Positions 12,907-21,943 of a stretch of DNA of 64,000 bases are shown in pieces (position 1 is the first letter of the stretch; each line of letters starts with the position of its first letter). The DNA comes from Coleophoma eucalyptorum (Eukaryota > Ascomycota > Leotiomycetes > Helotiales > Dermateaceae). The notes under the pieces were generated by a model. The model saw only the letters and a program-made list of their open reading frames with translations, was not told the DNA's origin and did no database searches. The stretch is taken from the NCBI GenBank assembly GCA_026120035.1, contig JALRME010000034.1, positions 310,001 to 374,000 on the forward strand. Reading direction: 5' to 3'. The translations under genes were made by a program, and so were the position numbers.

Positions 12907-13388
12907 TTATTCTTCGACTAGATTCTTAAGTCTCTTCTCGTCCAAGATTTCATCCTCTACTAAACGTCCGGTCTCGGTTATCTCTCCTTTCACGCGTTGA
13001 TAACGTACCAGAGTCGGGACATTGTGAATGTTCCAGTTAACTCGGTAAATGTTTGCAGGATCCTTCCATCTGAATCATATTTAGTAATGGCTTTACACAT
13101 TGACACAACTCGGCAGCCAGAAATATAAACTGAGAAGATAAGGGAGCACGGAGGGAGGATGTACTTGGGTCTTTGTCCAACCTCGACTAATGCTACATCT
13201 GGCGTGTTGCCCGCAGCGAATGCGGCGTGAATATACGGCAACGCAGCTCGAACATCAGGACACCAAGACTGGTTTGTTGTTGGGTCTGTAGAAGATATGA
13301 AAGCGATAAAAAGCTTGGAATCTGGTTTATCAGGCAGTACAAGCTGTTTTGCAGAAGTAGGCGTCGTGAAATTCTTTACAATAGGCAT
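12907..13388 (-). CDS. TXNDC17-like (DUF953) thioredoxin-fold protein with WCPDV site, 128 aa
   Basis: Exons 13165-13388 and 12907-13069 give a 128-residue protein, the normal size for the TXNDC17/TRP14 family of small cytosolic oxidoreductases. It begins MPIVKNFTTPTSAKQL. Further landmarks are LFIAFISSTDP, SWCPDVRAALP at residues 41-51, DVALVEVGQRPKW, RVNWNIHNVPTLVRY, and a charged helix ending LVEE. The canonical active site is WCPDC; here the second Cys is Val 46, so ordinary dithiol chemistry is not expected. An in-frame ATG at 13499 would add 37 hydrophobic residues. I prefer 13388 because the protein then starts as family members do. It is transcribed divergently from the NTPase-FGE gene across a 399-bp spacer. 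Confidence 0.8.
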
Positions 13389-13787
13389 TTTCGCAATTTT
13401 TGAAACTAACGGTAAAAATAAGATTACTTCGTCGAACGCAGACAAGAGAAACGTCAATATTATACCTCTCGTTATTTGACACCATAAGAATCGCCCCATA
13501 ACCTGAATTGGATTAACTGTGGGCTATTTTGCATGATGCTATAATTGCGATTGATTAGCACATTAACTTGCCGGTCTGTGTGGGGTGGGGCATTGTCCAC
13601 ATCTTATCGGTGGTACAAACGTCGACAATCAATCTCTCTCCATAGACTGAGCGAAACCTACCCGCCTGTTGGCCGTAATGTGTAGTTTAGTCCCACCTAT
13701 TGCGGGTCTCTACCTCCTCCTACCCATTTAAGACACCTGAACACCCGTTTTCCCAATTTGTGTTGCAGCGCTACAATAAGAAAGACG
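13389..13787. promoter_or_regulatory. divergent promoter region
   Basis: This spacer separates the TXNDC17-like gene (-) and the NTPase-FGE gene (+) and must carry both promoters. It holds one copy of CCTGTTGGCCGTA at 13665-13677, repeated downstream of the NTPase gene at 15993-16005. Confidence 0.4.
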
Positions 13788-15875
13788 ATGGAAACCCTCA
13801 AATACCTGCGTACTGCGGCTGAGGCTTTCGGCGATGAGCCACTTCTAATATTACCAGACGGCCAGGTAATAAGCCTGGCCAGAGGCTATATTCCGCTGCT
13901 CGCTAATTTTACTTTCGAGGACAAAGCTGCGAAGGGCCTGAGAAAGCGCAAAGCCGATGACAAGCCGGAACCTCCCGTCTACTTCTCAGCTCTCGAACTG
14001 GTTCGTGAGCACAAGATTTTGTTGTTGAGTGGGCCAAGCGGTAGCGGCAAAACGAGCTTCGCGAAACACCTTGGCTATGTGCTGGCAACTACTGGCTCGA
14101 TCGAGTCTCACCCGCTTATTCGTAATGAGTTCGGTGTCGTTCATGATGAGCACTGGGGAGCGATCGATTTGTTGCCATGCTACTTCACAATAGATGGCCC
14201 TGGGTGCTTGAAGACAATCGTTGACAACGACCTACCAAGACTTGTGGGGTGCTACTTAGCCGACCGGCCAGCAACAAAACCTAGCTTGTTAATCATTCTT
14301 GATGCGATTGACAAGGCTGGCGATGAAGGCGCTTTATACCTTGCTCAACTATTTACCTTCGTCCAAACTCTCGAGAATGTAAAACTACTGCTTCTTGGTG
14401 AAAGCAGCAGCGTCAAACATTGGGTTTTATCACCTGATGTGGCCCGTCATGACCTGCTCCCTCTACTGGAAGTCCAGAGACGGCAGGTAGTGAGTACCAT
14501 GACACGAGTTCCGCCATCACAAGTTACAATAGGGCTCGGTGCAGCGGCGGCGACACCCGCCTATTTTGCTCTCGCACTGTCATCAAGCCATCGCGGCGAC
14601 CAAGCCGAGGAACTCTTGGACGCTTGGTTGGCCACTGTGGCTCCTGGTAACGACACTTCCCACAGAATTATAGCAGATGCGTTTGATCGTTTCAGAGGCA
14701 TACCATTACAGCATACACAGACAGAACTATCAGACTCTAGACAATTTGAAATCACTACGCTGCTGCCCACCAACGCTGTCCAGAGGCTGTTGGCTGCTCG
14801 CTATCTTGTCGACTTACCTCTGGAAATCGCTATTGCACTATTTCACAGAAACCCATTAGAGACTGAACCGATTTTGCGTAGTCTGTTAGTTCGTCTTAAT
14901 ACTGCTGGCAAGTCAGATGAGTTAGTTGAAAGACTCATTCACGGGTCAGGAGCCAATGCACAACTTGGGGCGCTGCTAGCATCTGATTTCATTGCCGAAT
15001 ATAGTGACCTAAGAGAGGAACTTTTGCAACAGATGCTAGCTATCATTGGGGATGGTATATTACCAGCCATTCAAAGGGAAAAGGCAGGCTGCATTCTCTC
15101 TCGATTGGGTGATCCCAGAGATCTGATGGCTCTTACAAATGTTCCCGCAGGAGAATTTGTTATTGGCTCCGAAAGCCATCCGAATTCACAGCCCGTTCAG
15201 ACAGCTACTCTTGGAAGATTCAGTATCAGCATCTATCCAATTGCCAACCGCGAGTTTTCCAATTTTGTGCGGGAAACAGGTCGTGACTGGCAGAGTCTAG
15301 ACGGCTTCGACCCTACAAAACAGAATGTGCCGGCAACCAATCTCACATGGTACGATGCTATGGCTTATTGCTCGTGGTTGACTCGTCGCTGGCATTTAAA
15401 CGGCAAAATAAGTCCTGATGAGCACGTACGACTACCAACAGAGCCGGAATGGGAACGTGCATGTCGTGGAGATCAAAATCCCATAGACAATAGTAAACCG
15501 ATTTACCCTTGGGGGGCGGAATGGCTAGAGGATGCTGCCAACGACGAAGAATTAGGTTTAAACACAACATGTTCGGTCGGATTGTTTCCCAAAGGCCGTT
15601 CACCTTACGGGTGCTACGATATGGCAGGCCAAGTTTGGGAATGGTGTACCACGCTCTGGGGTGAAGATATGGCCACTCCGTCCTTCAAGTATCCCTGGTG
15701 CGATGACGGGCGAGAAGCTTTGGATGCGCTTCGGTCAATACGGCGTGTACTTCGTGGCGGCTGCTTCTCAAGTGGGAGACTCAAGGCCTGTTGCTCATAT
15801 CGTGGCAGCTTGGAGCCAGCCGGTTTCTGGCGAGGGAATGGGTTTCGCATTGTAGTTGCTCCAACCCCATCATAA
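13788..15875 (+). CDS. P-loop (NACHT/STAND-like) NTPase fused to an FGE-sulfatase/CLec-fold domain, 695 aa
   Basis: The gene is intronless, with ATG at 13788. Residues 80-100 hold a Walker A motif (SGPSGSGKTSF) and residues 165-175 a Walker B-like strand (SLLIILDAIDKAG). Helical sequence follows to about residue 440, as in the arm region of STAND/NACHT proteins. Residues about 445-690 form a formylglycine-generating-enzyme (SUMF1) type domain. Its landmarks are NVPAGEFVIGSE, YPIANREFSNFV, NLTWYDAMAYCSWL, RLPTEPEWERACRG, YDMAGQVWEWC, VLRGGCFSSG and GNGFRIVV. By my alignment to SUMF1, the catalytic cysteine pair maps to Ser and Ala, so sulfatase-activating chemistry is unlikely. The domain may instead bind ligand, as in bacterial NTPase proteins and retroelement-diversified C-type-lectin-fold proteins. 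Domain order and lack of introns suggest a bacterial-type origin. The function is unknown. Confidence 0.8.
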   Translation: METLKYLRTAAEAFGDEPLLILPDGQVISLARGYIPLLANFTFEDKAAKGLRKRKADDKPEPPVYFSALELVREHKILLLSGPSGSGKTSFAKHLGYVLATTGSIESHPLIRNEFGVVHDEHWGAIDLLPCYFTIDGPGCLKTIVDNDLPRLVGCYLADRPATKPSLLIILDAIDKAGDEGALYLAQLFTFVQTLENVKLLLLGESSSVKHWVLSPDVARHDLLPLLEVQRRQVVSTMTRVPPSQVTIGLGAAAATPAYFALALSSSHRGDQAEELLDAWLATVAPGNDTSHRIIADAFDRFRGIPLQHTQTELSDSRQFEITTLLPTNAVQRLLAARYLVDLPLEIAIALFHRNPLETEPILRSLLVRLNTAGKSDELVERLIHGSGANAQLGALLASDFIAEYSDLREELLQQMLAIIGDGILPAIQREKAGCILSRLGDPRDLMALTNVPAGEFVIGSESHPNSQPVQTATLGRFSISIYPIANREFSNFVRETGRDWQSLDGFDPTKQNVPATNLTWYDAMAYCSWLTRRWHLNGKISPDEHVRLPTEPEWERACRGDQNPIDNSKPIYPWGAEWLEDAANDEELGLNTTCSVGLFPKGRSPYGCYDMAGQVWEWCTTLWGEDMATPSFKYPWCDDGREALDALRSIRRVLRGGCFSSGRLKACCSYRGSLEPAGFWRGNGFRIVVAPTPS

Positions 15876-16341
15876 AGATACACCCCCGGAACAAGCTACT
15901 CACCTATTAGGAAGGCCACTGAACTAGTAGTTATAAAACTTGTCACAAGATAAACCACGAGAAGGCGGCTTCCCATAGATGTCTTTTAAGCCCCTGTTGG
16001 CCGTATCTCCTTGTTGGCCGCCTCGGGCTCGGACACGACCCTAAAAGTGGGTGTATGCTTTGTTGAGTTAAAATATGGCCCGGAGGCAAGGGTCTGCATG
16101 AAAACAAGGTTACTGTTCTACTGTACAACACCCTACTGCAATTGTGGCTAGGAGTCTTAGAGGGCCTCTGAAAGCATCTACAATACTAGGCAATAATAAG
16201 TCTTGGTCCGTGACTATTTCACACCAATACTTACCCTCTTAAGTACCCTGCTTAGTCTATCAACTTCTCAAGAAGCAAAGGGTAGAATACAAATGTGATT
16301 TGATCAAAGATTTCCATATTTTGCAGGTCATTTTGACACTC
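15876..16341. other. convergent intergenic region
   Basis: This lies between two convergent intronless genes. It contains the second CCTGTTGGCCGTA copy (15993-16005) and a nearby TTGTTGGCCG. There is no coding signal. Confidence 0.4.
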
Positions 16342-17751
16342 TTATGGAAGGTTAAGCACCCCTTTGCAGTTAAGGCTTAATCCGTCCAGGTCCGGTCTGG
16401 CAGCAAAGATCTCAACTGGATGCACTAAGTAGAGCCAGGGAGGATTCTGCCGCAGTCGTTGCAAAGATTTTTTGTACGCATCCTGTCGGTCAGCATCCTC
16501 CACAGCATGAGCTGCCACTTTGATGAGCCTATCCACCTCAGGATCTTCATAGCCTTGCCACCATACCGCTCTCGTCTCGCTGGAGATTTTATCATTAAGT
16601 ACACGGTATGTGCTATGAGGAGAGGAGTCAAACAACGCTAAATCTCCAATTTTCTTGTCAAGTCCGACCTGGCGAGCGTATGCAGGACGGTCAACCTCTA
16701 CTTCCACAGCTACCTTAAGGCCTACGGCTTCAAGCGAAGCAACAACAAAACGTGAGATGTCTACAGCACGCTCTGGCATGTACGTGGGTGTGCGTAAGAC
16801 GATGGGCTCGCTGGTGTCCACGGCCTGGAGAAGTTGTCGCGCTTTAACCACATCATAGGGAATAGGCTCAAGTGCTGCCTCTGGTGCGCCTAGATGAAAT
16901 GGACTGACAACTGTGGCCGAAGGGACAGCAAGGTTGTGAAATACATCGCGAGCCAGGGCTACAGTATTGACAGCATGGTTGACGGCGAGACGGGCCTCGG
17001 GTGTGGCGAAGATGCCTTTATGGCAATTCAGGTAATAGATAACGGAAAGAGTGTTCACAGCTCTGCCCCATTGGAGGTTGGAATCAAAGTGAAGCTCCTC
17101 CTCTACGCGCTCTAGATTGAGTGCAACATCGACTTTGCCGTCACGCAGCTGTCTGAGTCTTTTTTCCGCACTGGGCTCAGCCGTTGCTATAATGCGCTGC
17201 GGACTTTGGCCCTGCTTGTTTTTGCTGGCATACTCGAGCACGGCTCTACCTTCATTGCGATCAAAATCTGTCACACAGTACCGCCCAGTTCCTAGAACAG
17301 GCTTGCCGTCGGCGGCCACTCTACAGATATAAAACTCGGTGAAAATGTCCAGGATATCTGCTATTGGCTCAGGGCTCGAGACTGTAATATTCCGTTGATC
17401 GTCAGCAGTGATTTTGGTATTTGCAAGGTACCGGTGATAACTCCATCGCATGCCAAAGGTGTCCCGAGAGTCCAGAATGGCGCTGATGAAATCGACGACA
17501 TGGCCGGCTACGCAGACTTCGCCATCATGGAACACGGCGTCCTCACGGATACGGAAGTGCCAGTCACAGCCATCAGCAGAGTGTTCCCAATGGTCCAAGA
17601 GCCCCGGCTGTACCAGACCGCCAGGCTGCCAGTGTAGGAGAGGCTCGAAGACCCAGTTTTTCAGGGTTAGCACGCTGGTGTCATCGGTGACCTGCGTCGG
17701 CTGGCGGAAATCGACCTTCTCCAGACTGATGCGAAGTGTTTCCGTTACCAT
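16342..17751 (-). CDS. bacterial-type ABC transporter solute-binding protein, family 5 (SBP_bac_5), 469 aa
   Basis: This resembles bacterial OppA/DppA/NikA-type binding proteins that capture peptides, nickel complexes or opines for an ABC importer. Landmarks in order are LTLKNWVFEPLLHW, the GLLDHWEHSADGCDWHFRIR block (the usual W.F.LR signature), FHDGEVCVAGHVVDFI, the LGTGRYCVTDFDRNEGRAVLEY block (normally G(T/S)GPY), ARLAVNHAVN, and the C-terminal WWQGYEDPEVDRLI block. Unlike bacterial members it has no signal peptide or lipobox, so it is presumably cytosolic. No ABC permease or ATPase is nearby. The gene is intronless; ATG at 17751 was chosen over an upstream TTG in frame. It shares a 528-bp divergent promoter with an allantoate-type MFS permease. 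Horizontal acquisition from bacteria is inferred. Its present role may be ligand sensing or sequestration. Confidence 0.85.
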   Translation of the reverse strand: MVTETLRISLEKVDFRQPTQVTDDTSVLTLKNWVFEPLLHWQPGGLVQPGLLDHWEHSADGCDWHFRIREDAVFHDGEVCVAGHVVDFISAILDSRDTFGMRWSYHRYLANTKITADDQRNITVSSPEPIADILDIFTEFYICRVAADGKPVLGTGRYCVTDFDRNEGRAVLEYASKNKQGQSPQRIIATAEPSAEKRLRQLRDGKVDVALNLERVEEELHFDSNLQWGRAVNTLSVIYYLNCHKGIFATPEARLAVNHAVNTVALARDVFHNLAVPSATVVSPFHLGAPEAALEPIPYDVVKARQLLQAVDTSEPIVLRTPTYMPERAVDISRFVVASLEAVGLKVAVEVEVDRPAYARQVGLDKKIGDLALFDSSPHSTYRVLNDKISSETRAVWWQGYEDPEVDRLIKVAAHAVEDADRQDAYKKSLQRLRQNPPWLYLVHPVEIFAARPDLDGLSLNCKGVLNLP

Positions 17752-18279
17752 GGTGGCTTCAGTCAAGTGGGTTGGACTGTCGTTCGATCATGATTGGTAC
17801 TGTACTATCACTTATTATAAGTTAATTGTTCAGAGAGATACTGTGGACAAAAGAAAGATTGTTGGCCGGTCGGTATGGCTGGGTACAAGCCCGTAGACAG
17901 CCGATATCACAATTGATTGGCCTGCTTTCGTCTTTGGCACAGGCGTTTGCAGATGACCGGGCTCTTATAAGAGTCGGCAGTGTGATTATAGACCGTTCGC
18001 TGGCCAGATGCAGTCTTGCGGGACCCTTTCCGTAGAAAGTCCACTTCCTAGATACCAAAGTTGGGGGTGCGGAGGTATATCATTGTGGAGTGCGATAACA
18101 CCATTTCAACCACCCCACCACTTTTTCTAATCCAAACGAACCTGCGGCAGAACCAAATGAGTGCATGTATTATGATTTTATCGCAATTAGGATTAGTCCA
18201 AGTATAAATATGTATGTTTGCTACTGACAGAATCACTTTCGTTCTCTTCGCCATCCAAAAACTGCGTGCCAAAGCAACC
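17752..18279. promoter_or_regulatory. divergent promoter between SBP5 gene and MFS permease, with GATA-factor motifs
   Basis: Two HGATAR-type sites in opposite orientation are visible: CGATAA at 18093-18098 and its reverse complement TTATCG at 18178-18183. HGATAR is the recognition site of AreA/Nit2-type nitrogen regulators. TATAAATA at 18203-18210 lies about 70 bp before the MFS start at 18280. A perfect 12-bp palindrome, CTCTTATAAGAG, lies near 17962-17973. Nitrogen control is an inference from motifs alone. Confidence 0.4.
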
Positions 18280-20226
18280 ATGTCAGATGTCAAAGAAGTA
18301 ACTCCTGTCGTCGTCGCCGACACTAGCATTGACCACGAGGTCAGAACTTCATGGTGGCGCCGTATCGTGGGAGTTGTTTGGGACTCAGCTGAAGGTGAGC
18401 CACGAGAGAGAAAATATGTCCAGAAGATCGACGGGTTTATGTTGTAAGAAGTCTATCCATTTGACGAAGGCAAAACACTGAATGTTGATTTGAAAGTACA
18501 ACCATTTGTCTGGGCTATTTTATCAAATATCTCGACCAGACAAACTACAGTAAGATATGCTATACCCTTGAACGTATCGATGTAGTTCTGAAGTTTGGAA
18601 CCTTACAGGTAATGCCTTTGTTAGCGGCATGAAGACTGACGTGAGTCCCTCTCCATCCGGAAAGTTTTCCTATACTGTGGGCTCGGCGCTCATCTCTATT
18701 TCAGCTCCATCTATATGGCAATCAACGGAATTGGCTCAATACTTGGTTTAGTCTTGGCATTATGGTCGGCAGCTTGCCAGCAATGATGTTCCAACTTAGC
18801 TGGGCCCGCCCGTCATATTTCATCCCATCCTGCGAGCTGGCATGGTCTGCGCTTGTGATGGGCATGGCTGGAGCAAAAAATATCGAGACTGTAAGTAACA
18901 ACTACTCTCTTGATTTGAGTTACCTGCTTCTAGTGGACTTATAAATTGAATCATCCCAGATGTATGCGCTTCGCTTCTTCATTGGTCTCTTCGAAGCTTG
19001 TGCTTTCCCAGGCTATATCGCGCTGCTAGGCGGGTGGTACGGTCCTAAGGAACTGACAAAGCGGGTAGCCATCCTACTAGAGATTGAGTCCATAGCAAGC
19101 ATGTTCAGCGGCTACTTGCAAGCAGGCTTGTATTCGAGCATGAATGGGCGACACGGCATTGCCGGGTGGAGATGGCTCTTTATCATGGATGGCGTAATTT
19201 CGATTCCCATTGCTCTTTGGGGCTTCTTTGGAATCCCCGATCTCCCTCATACTACGAAAGCTTTCTACTTAAACGCCGATGATAGAAAGTATGGTGTTGA
19301 ACGAATTGAAAAGTTTGGTCGCCAGCCACCAGTGAAGCTGTCGATGAAGGTTATCAAAGAAGTCTACTTAGACTGGAAGATATGGGCTTTTGTCTTCCCT
19401 TATGTGTAAGATATACGCTGCTGAATAACCAGTCTTGGAATCTGACATATTGGTAGTATGATGGCTTCATGCCACAGTGCAACCAGCTACTTTAACCTTT
19501 GGCTGTCCGCTGCTGGTTATAGCGTAGTCCACGTCAATGTTCTACCTACCGCTGGCAACGCACTTGCTATCGTGGTTAATTTCGTGTGGGGAATACTAGC
19601 AGATCGCACTGGAAAACGATTCATCCTAATCAACAGCTTGCTAGTATTAATGATGTTATCGAACATTTTGCTCTCCGTCTGGAACATTCCGAAAGGAGCC
19701 CTAATGTTCGCCTATTATCTGTCATACACTGGTTCAGCAACAACGCCAGTGCTCATTGTAAATAATCCCCCTGTCCTTTTCTCACTTCTTAAAACTAAGT
19801 TAGGAGATACTTTACTGACAAGATTGAAAGGCATGGGGTAACCATCTCAACGCGAGTAACCCTAATTTAAGACAATTGCTTGTCGCCACTTCGAACATAG
19901 TATCTTATGCATGGGTTCTTTGGACACCTTGTAAGTTGCAAAAACACAAAGCACTTGCCACAAATAAGATAGTTGAGATTAATTTTTATGGATAGTGGTT
20001 CTATTCCCGACCTATGACGCTCCTAAATATAAGTACGGATATCAGGTTCTGATACTATTCGGAGGTCTCGCTATCGTAGGAGTCTGCTTGATGGCCTTTC
20101 TTCATGAGCGCGAGGAGTATGTCTAATCCTAAATTTCTTTGTGTAAGTATAGCTAAGCTAACGTATGACAGTAAAATATCGAGCACAAGGGATGTGACAG
20201 AAGTAGGGGAAGGTATAGATCTATAA
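18280..20226 (+). CDS. MFS permease of the allantoate/nicotinate (Dal5/Tna1, anion:cation symporter) family, 9 exons, 485 aa
   Basis: This is a plasma-membrane importer, probably of an organic anion such as a ureide, vitamin or dipeptide-like nitrogen source. Exons are 18280-18443, 18497-18549, 18609-18640, 18705-18890, 18960-19405, 19457-19757, 19831-19930, 19996-20116 and 20172-20226; all junctions are in phase. Landmarks are ICLGYFIKYLDQTNYSNAFV, GMKTDLHLYGNQRNWLNTWF, LRFFIGLFEACAFPG, the GWRWLFIMDGVISIPIALWG block, GRQPPVKLS, and the C-terminal DAPKYKYGY and FLHERE. An in-frame ATG exists at 18214, but the TATAAATA at 18203 favours 18280. The shared promoter with the SBP5 gene and the neighbouring asparaginase-like gene suggest a nitrogen-uptake role. 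Confidence 0.88.
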
Positions 20227-20489
20227 GCAGCAGTTTTGATATATACGAGATTTGTCTAGATAATATACCCACGGGAGGAAGGATTAATAGTACTACTGTA
20301 GACTATCTAGTAAGCTGTTAATAGATGGAATATTTTGTTGCACATCACAAATATTATTGCTGAAACCATATGCTCAGCCACTGTTACTTAGACTGCACTA
20401 GAGACATCATGGACTCCAGGACATTTGATAATGCCGAAGCCGATAGAACAGGTGATTAAGTATAAGTCAGACGCTGATAGAGCTAGAAT

Positions 20490-21943
20490 TTATAAAACAG
20501 TGCCGTTATAGAATGAGGTGGCAGAGTTGTAGACAGCGGCACGGATCTCGCCCTCGAACAGTTTTCGAATGCCTTTAACGTCATAGCCAGTCGCAAGCGC
20601 GAGCTGAAGCTGGATACGGGTTTGCTCGCCGTGCATGAAGCCTGAGCTGATGCTGTATAACAGGTTAGGCAAGCAACAGGTGTCGAGATTGACAAAAAGG
20701 ACATACATATTGCGCACTTCTGGTCCGGGGACGACTGCACCAAAGAAAGGACGGAGAGACGCCACGGTAATGACACCCTGGTCGTAGAGGTCATTGGCCG
20801 CGGCTGTAGCAGCAGTGCTGAGTCCACCTGGGCCGACACCCATTATGACAATTCCCCTGTAATCATCAATATCTACCGAATGTATGAATGATATCAATTT
20901 ATGCAACTCACTTGGCACCATCTTCCGCTGCAGCATACAAGAGGCCAGCATCGAATCCCTCTGTAGAGGAGTACATTAATTTCTGATGATGGATATTACA
21001 AAGGCTTGTTACTCACGGTGACCATAAAGAACCACAACCTTGGGAAGGGGATAGGAGACATTGAAAGGATCGAAGTAATGTCTCCCCTTTGGCAGTGATG
21101 GCCCGTAGAAGAAATACGGCTGCCCAGCGATGAACTGAGCAATATACCCTTGGTCCATGGCCAAGAATGTGGTGACTGTATTACCATTTGTTTTTGTTCC
21201 GTAGAAAACCGAGACTAGGTGATCATTGAAGGCGATCATCGCTCCACGATCACGCGCCTCGGGGTGGATCGCAGTCCTTACAGCGTCGTAGAAGTTGAAG
21301 GGACCATCCGGGGATAGGGCTGAGTTAGGTCGCATAGAACCAGTGGCAACAAAAGGTTTAGAGCAGTTCAAGGTGAGATCGACACCGAAAGCCTATACAG
21401 AATCAATGTCGATGTCGCAAAATAGCACGTGTGTACGTAGTCTCACAGTCTCATGAAGCGTGTTTGTACCGTGGATCATGACGGCACCAACAATGTCCGA
21501 ATCCTCGTGGCATAAACGCAGGTTGGCGTCCATTGAGATATTAAGAAACCTATCTGAGTTGGCATTTGCGCTGCCACCGCCCCCAATATCAAGAATGGCG
21601 AATTGGGCGATGTCGAGAACTTCGTTAACGTTGCTAATGAGTGTTTCGGGAGTCAAACCGCCCACTCCACCCCCATAATTGATGTTATCTAAACGCCCAT
21701 AAGTTGAGCCGGATAAAATGGTTCCATCCCCAGTATTGTAAAGTCTATAACATAAATGAGAATAGTTCAGTTAATTCAAACCATAAGAGTTGATAACCAG
21801 ACTTACATAACCTTAGGCAGAGACAGGTCTTTGTAGATCCAAGTAAGACCAGTGTTGGGATCCTCTCGCTTCTGGATTTGAGATGGTGAGGCAAGAGCTG
21901 CCGTGGCGACAAGCACCACTGAGATGGTGGAGCGAAGCATCAT
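20490..21943 (-). CDS. secreted type II L-asparaginase-like protein with altered active-site motifs, 390 aa, 6 exons
   Basis: Exons on the minus strand are 21807-21943, 21447-21744, 21017-21392, 20912-20960, 20707-20856 and 20490-20652. A signal peptide (MMLRSTISVVLVATAALA) is followed by a KR dibasic site near residue 26, a possible Kex2 cut. The fold landmarks of bacterial-type asparaginases are present: the TGxxT region, AVMIHGTNTLHET, FVATGSMRP, DGPFNFYDAV, FNDHLVSVFYGTKTNG and VVVLYGHQG. Two signatures deviate. The TGGT motif reads TGDGT at residues 50-54. The HGTDT motif reads HGTNT at 137-141, replacing the Asp that binds substrate in E. coli AnsB. The Lys in TKTNG and a candidate Tyr near residue 69 remain. 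Activity may be weak or changed. It converges on the MFS permease, 263 bp away. Confidence 0.82.
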
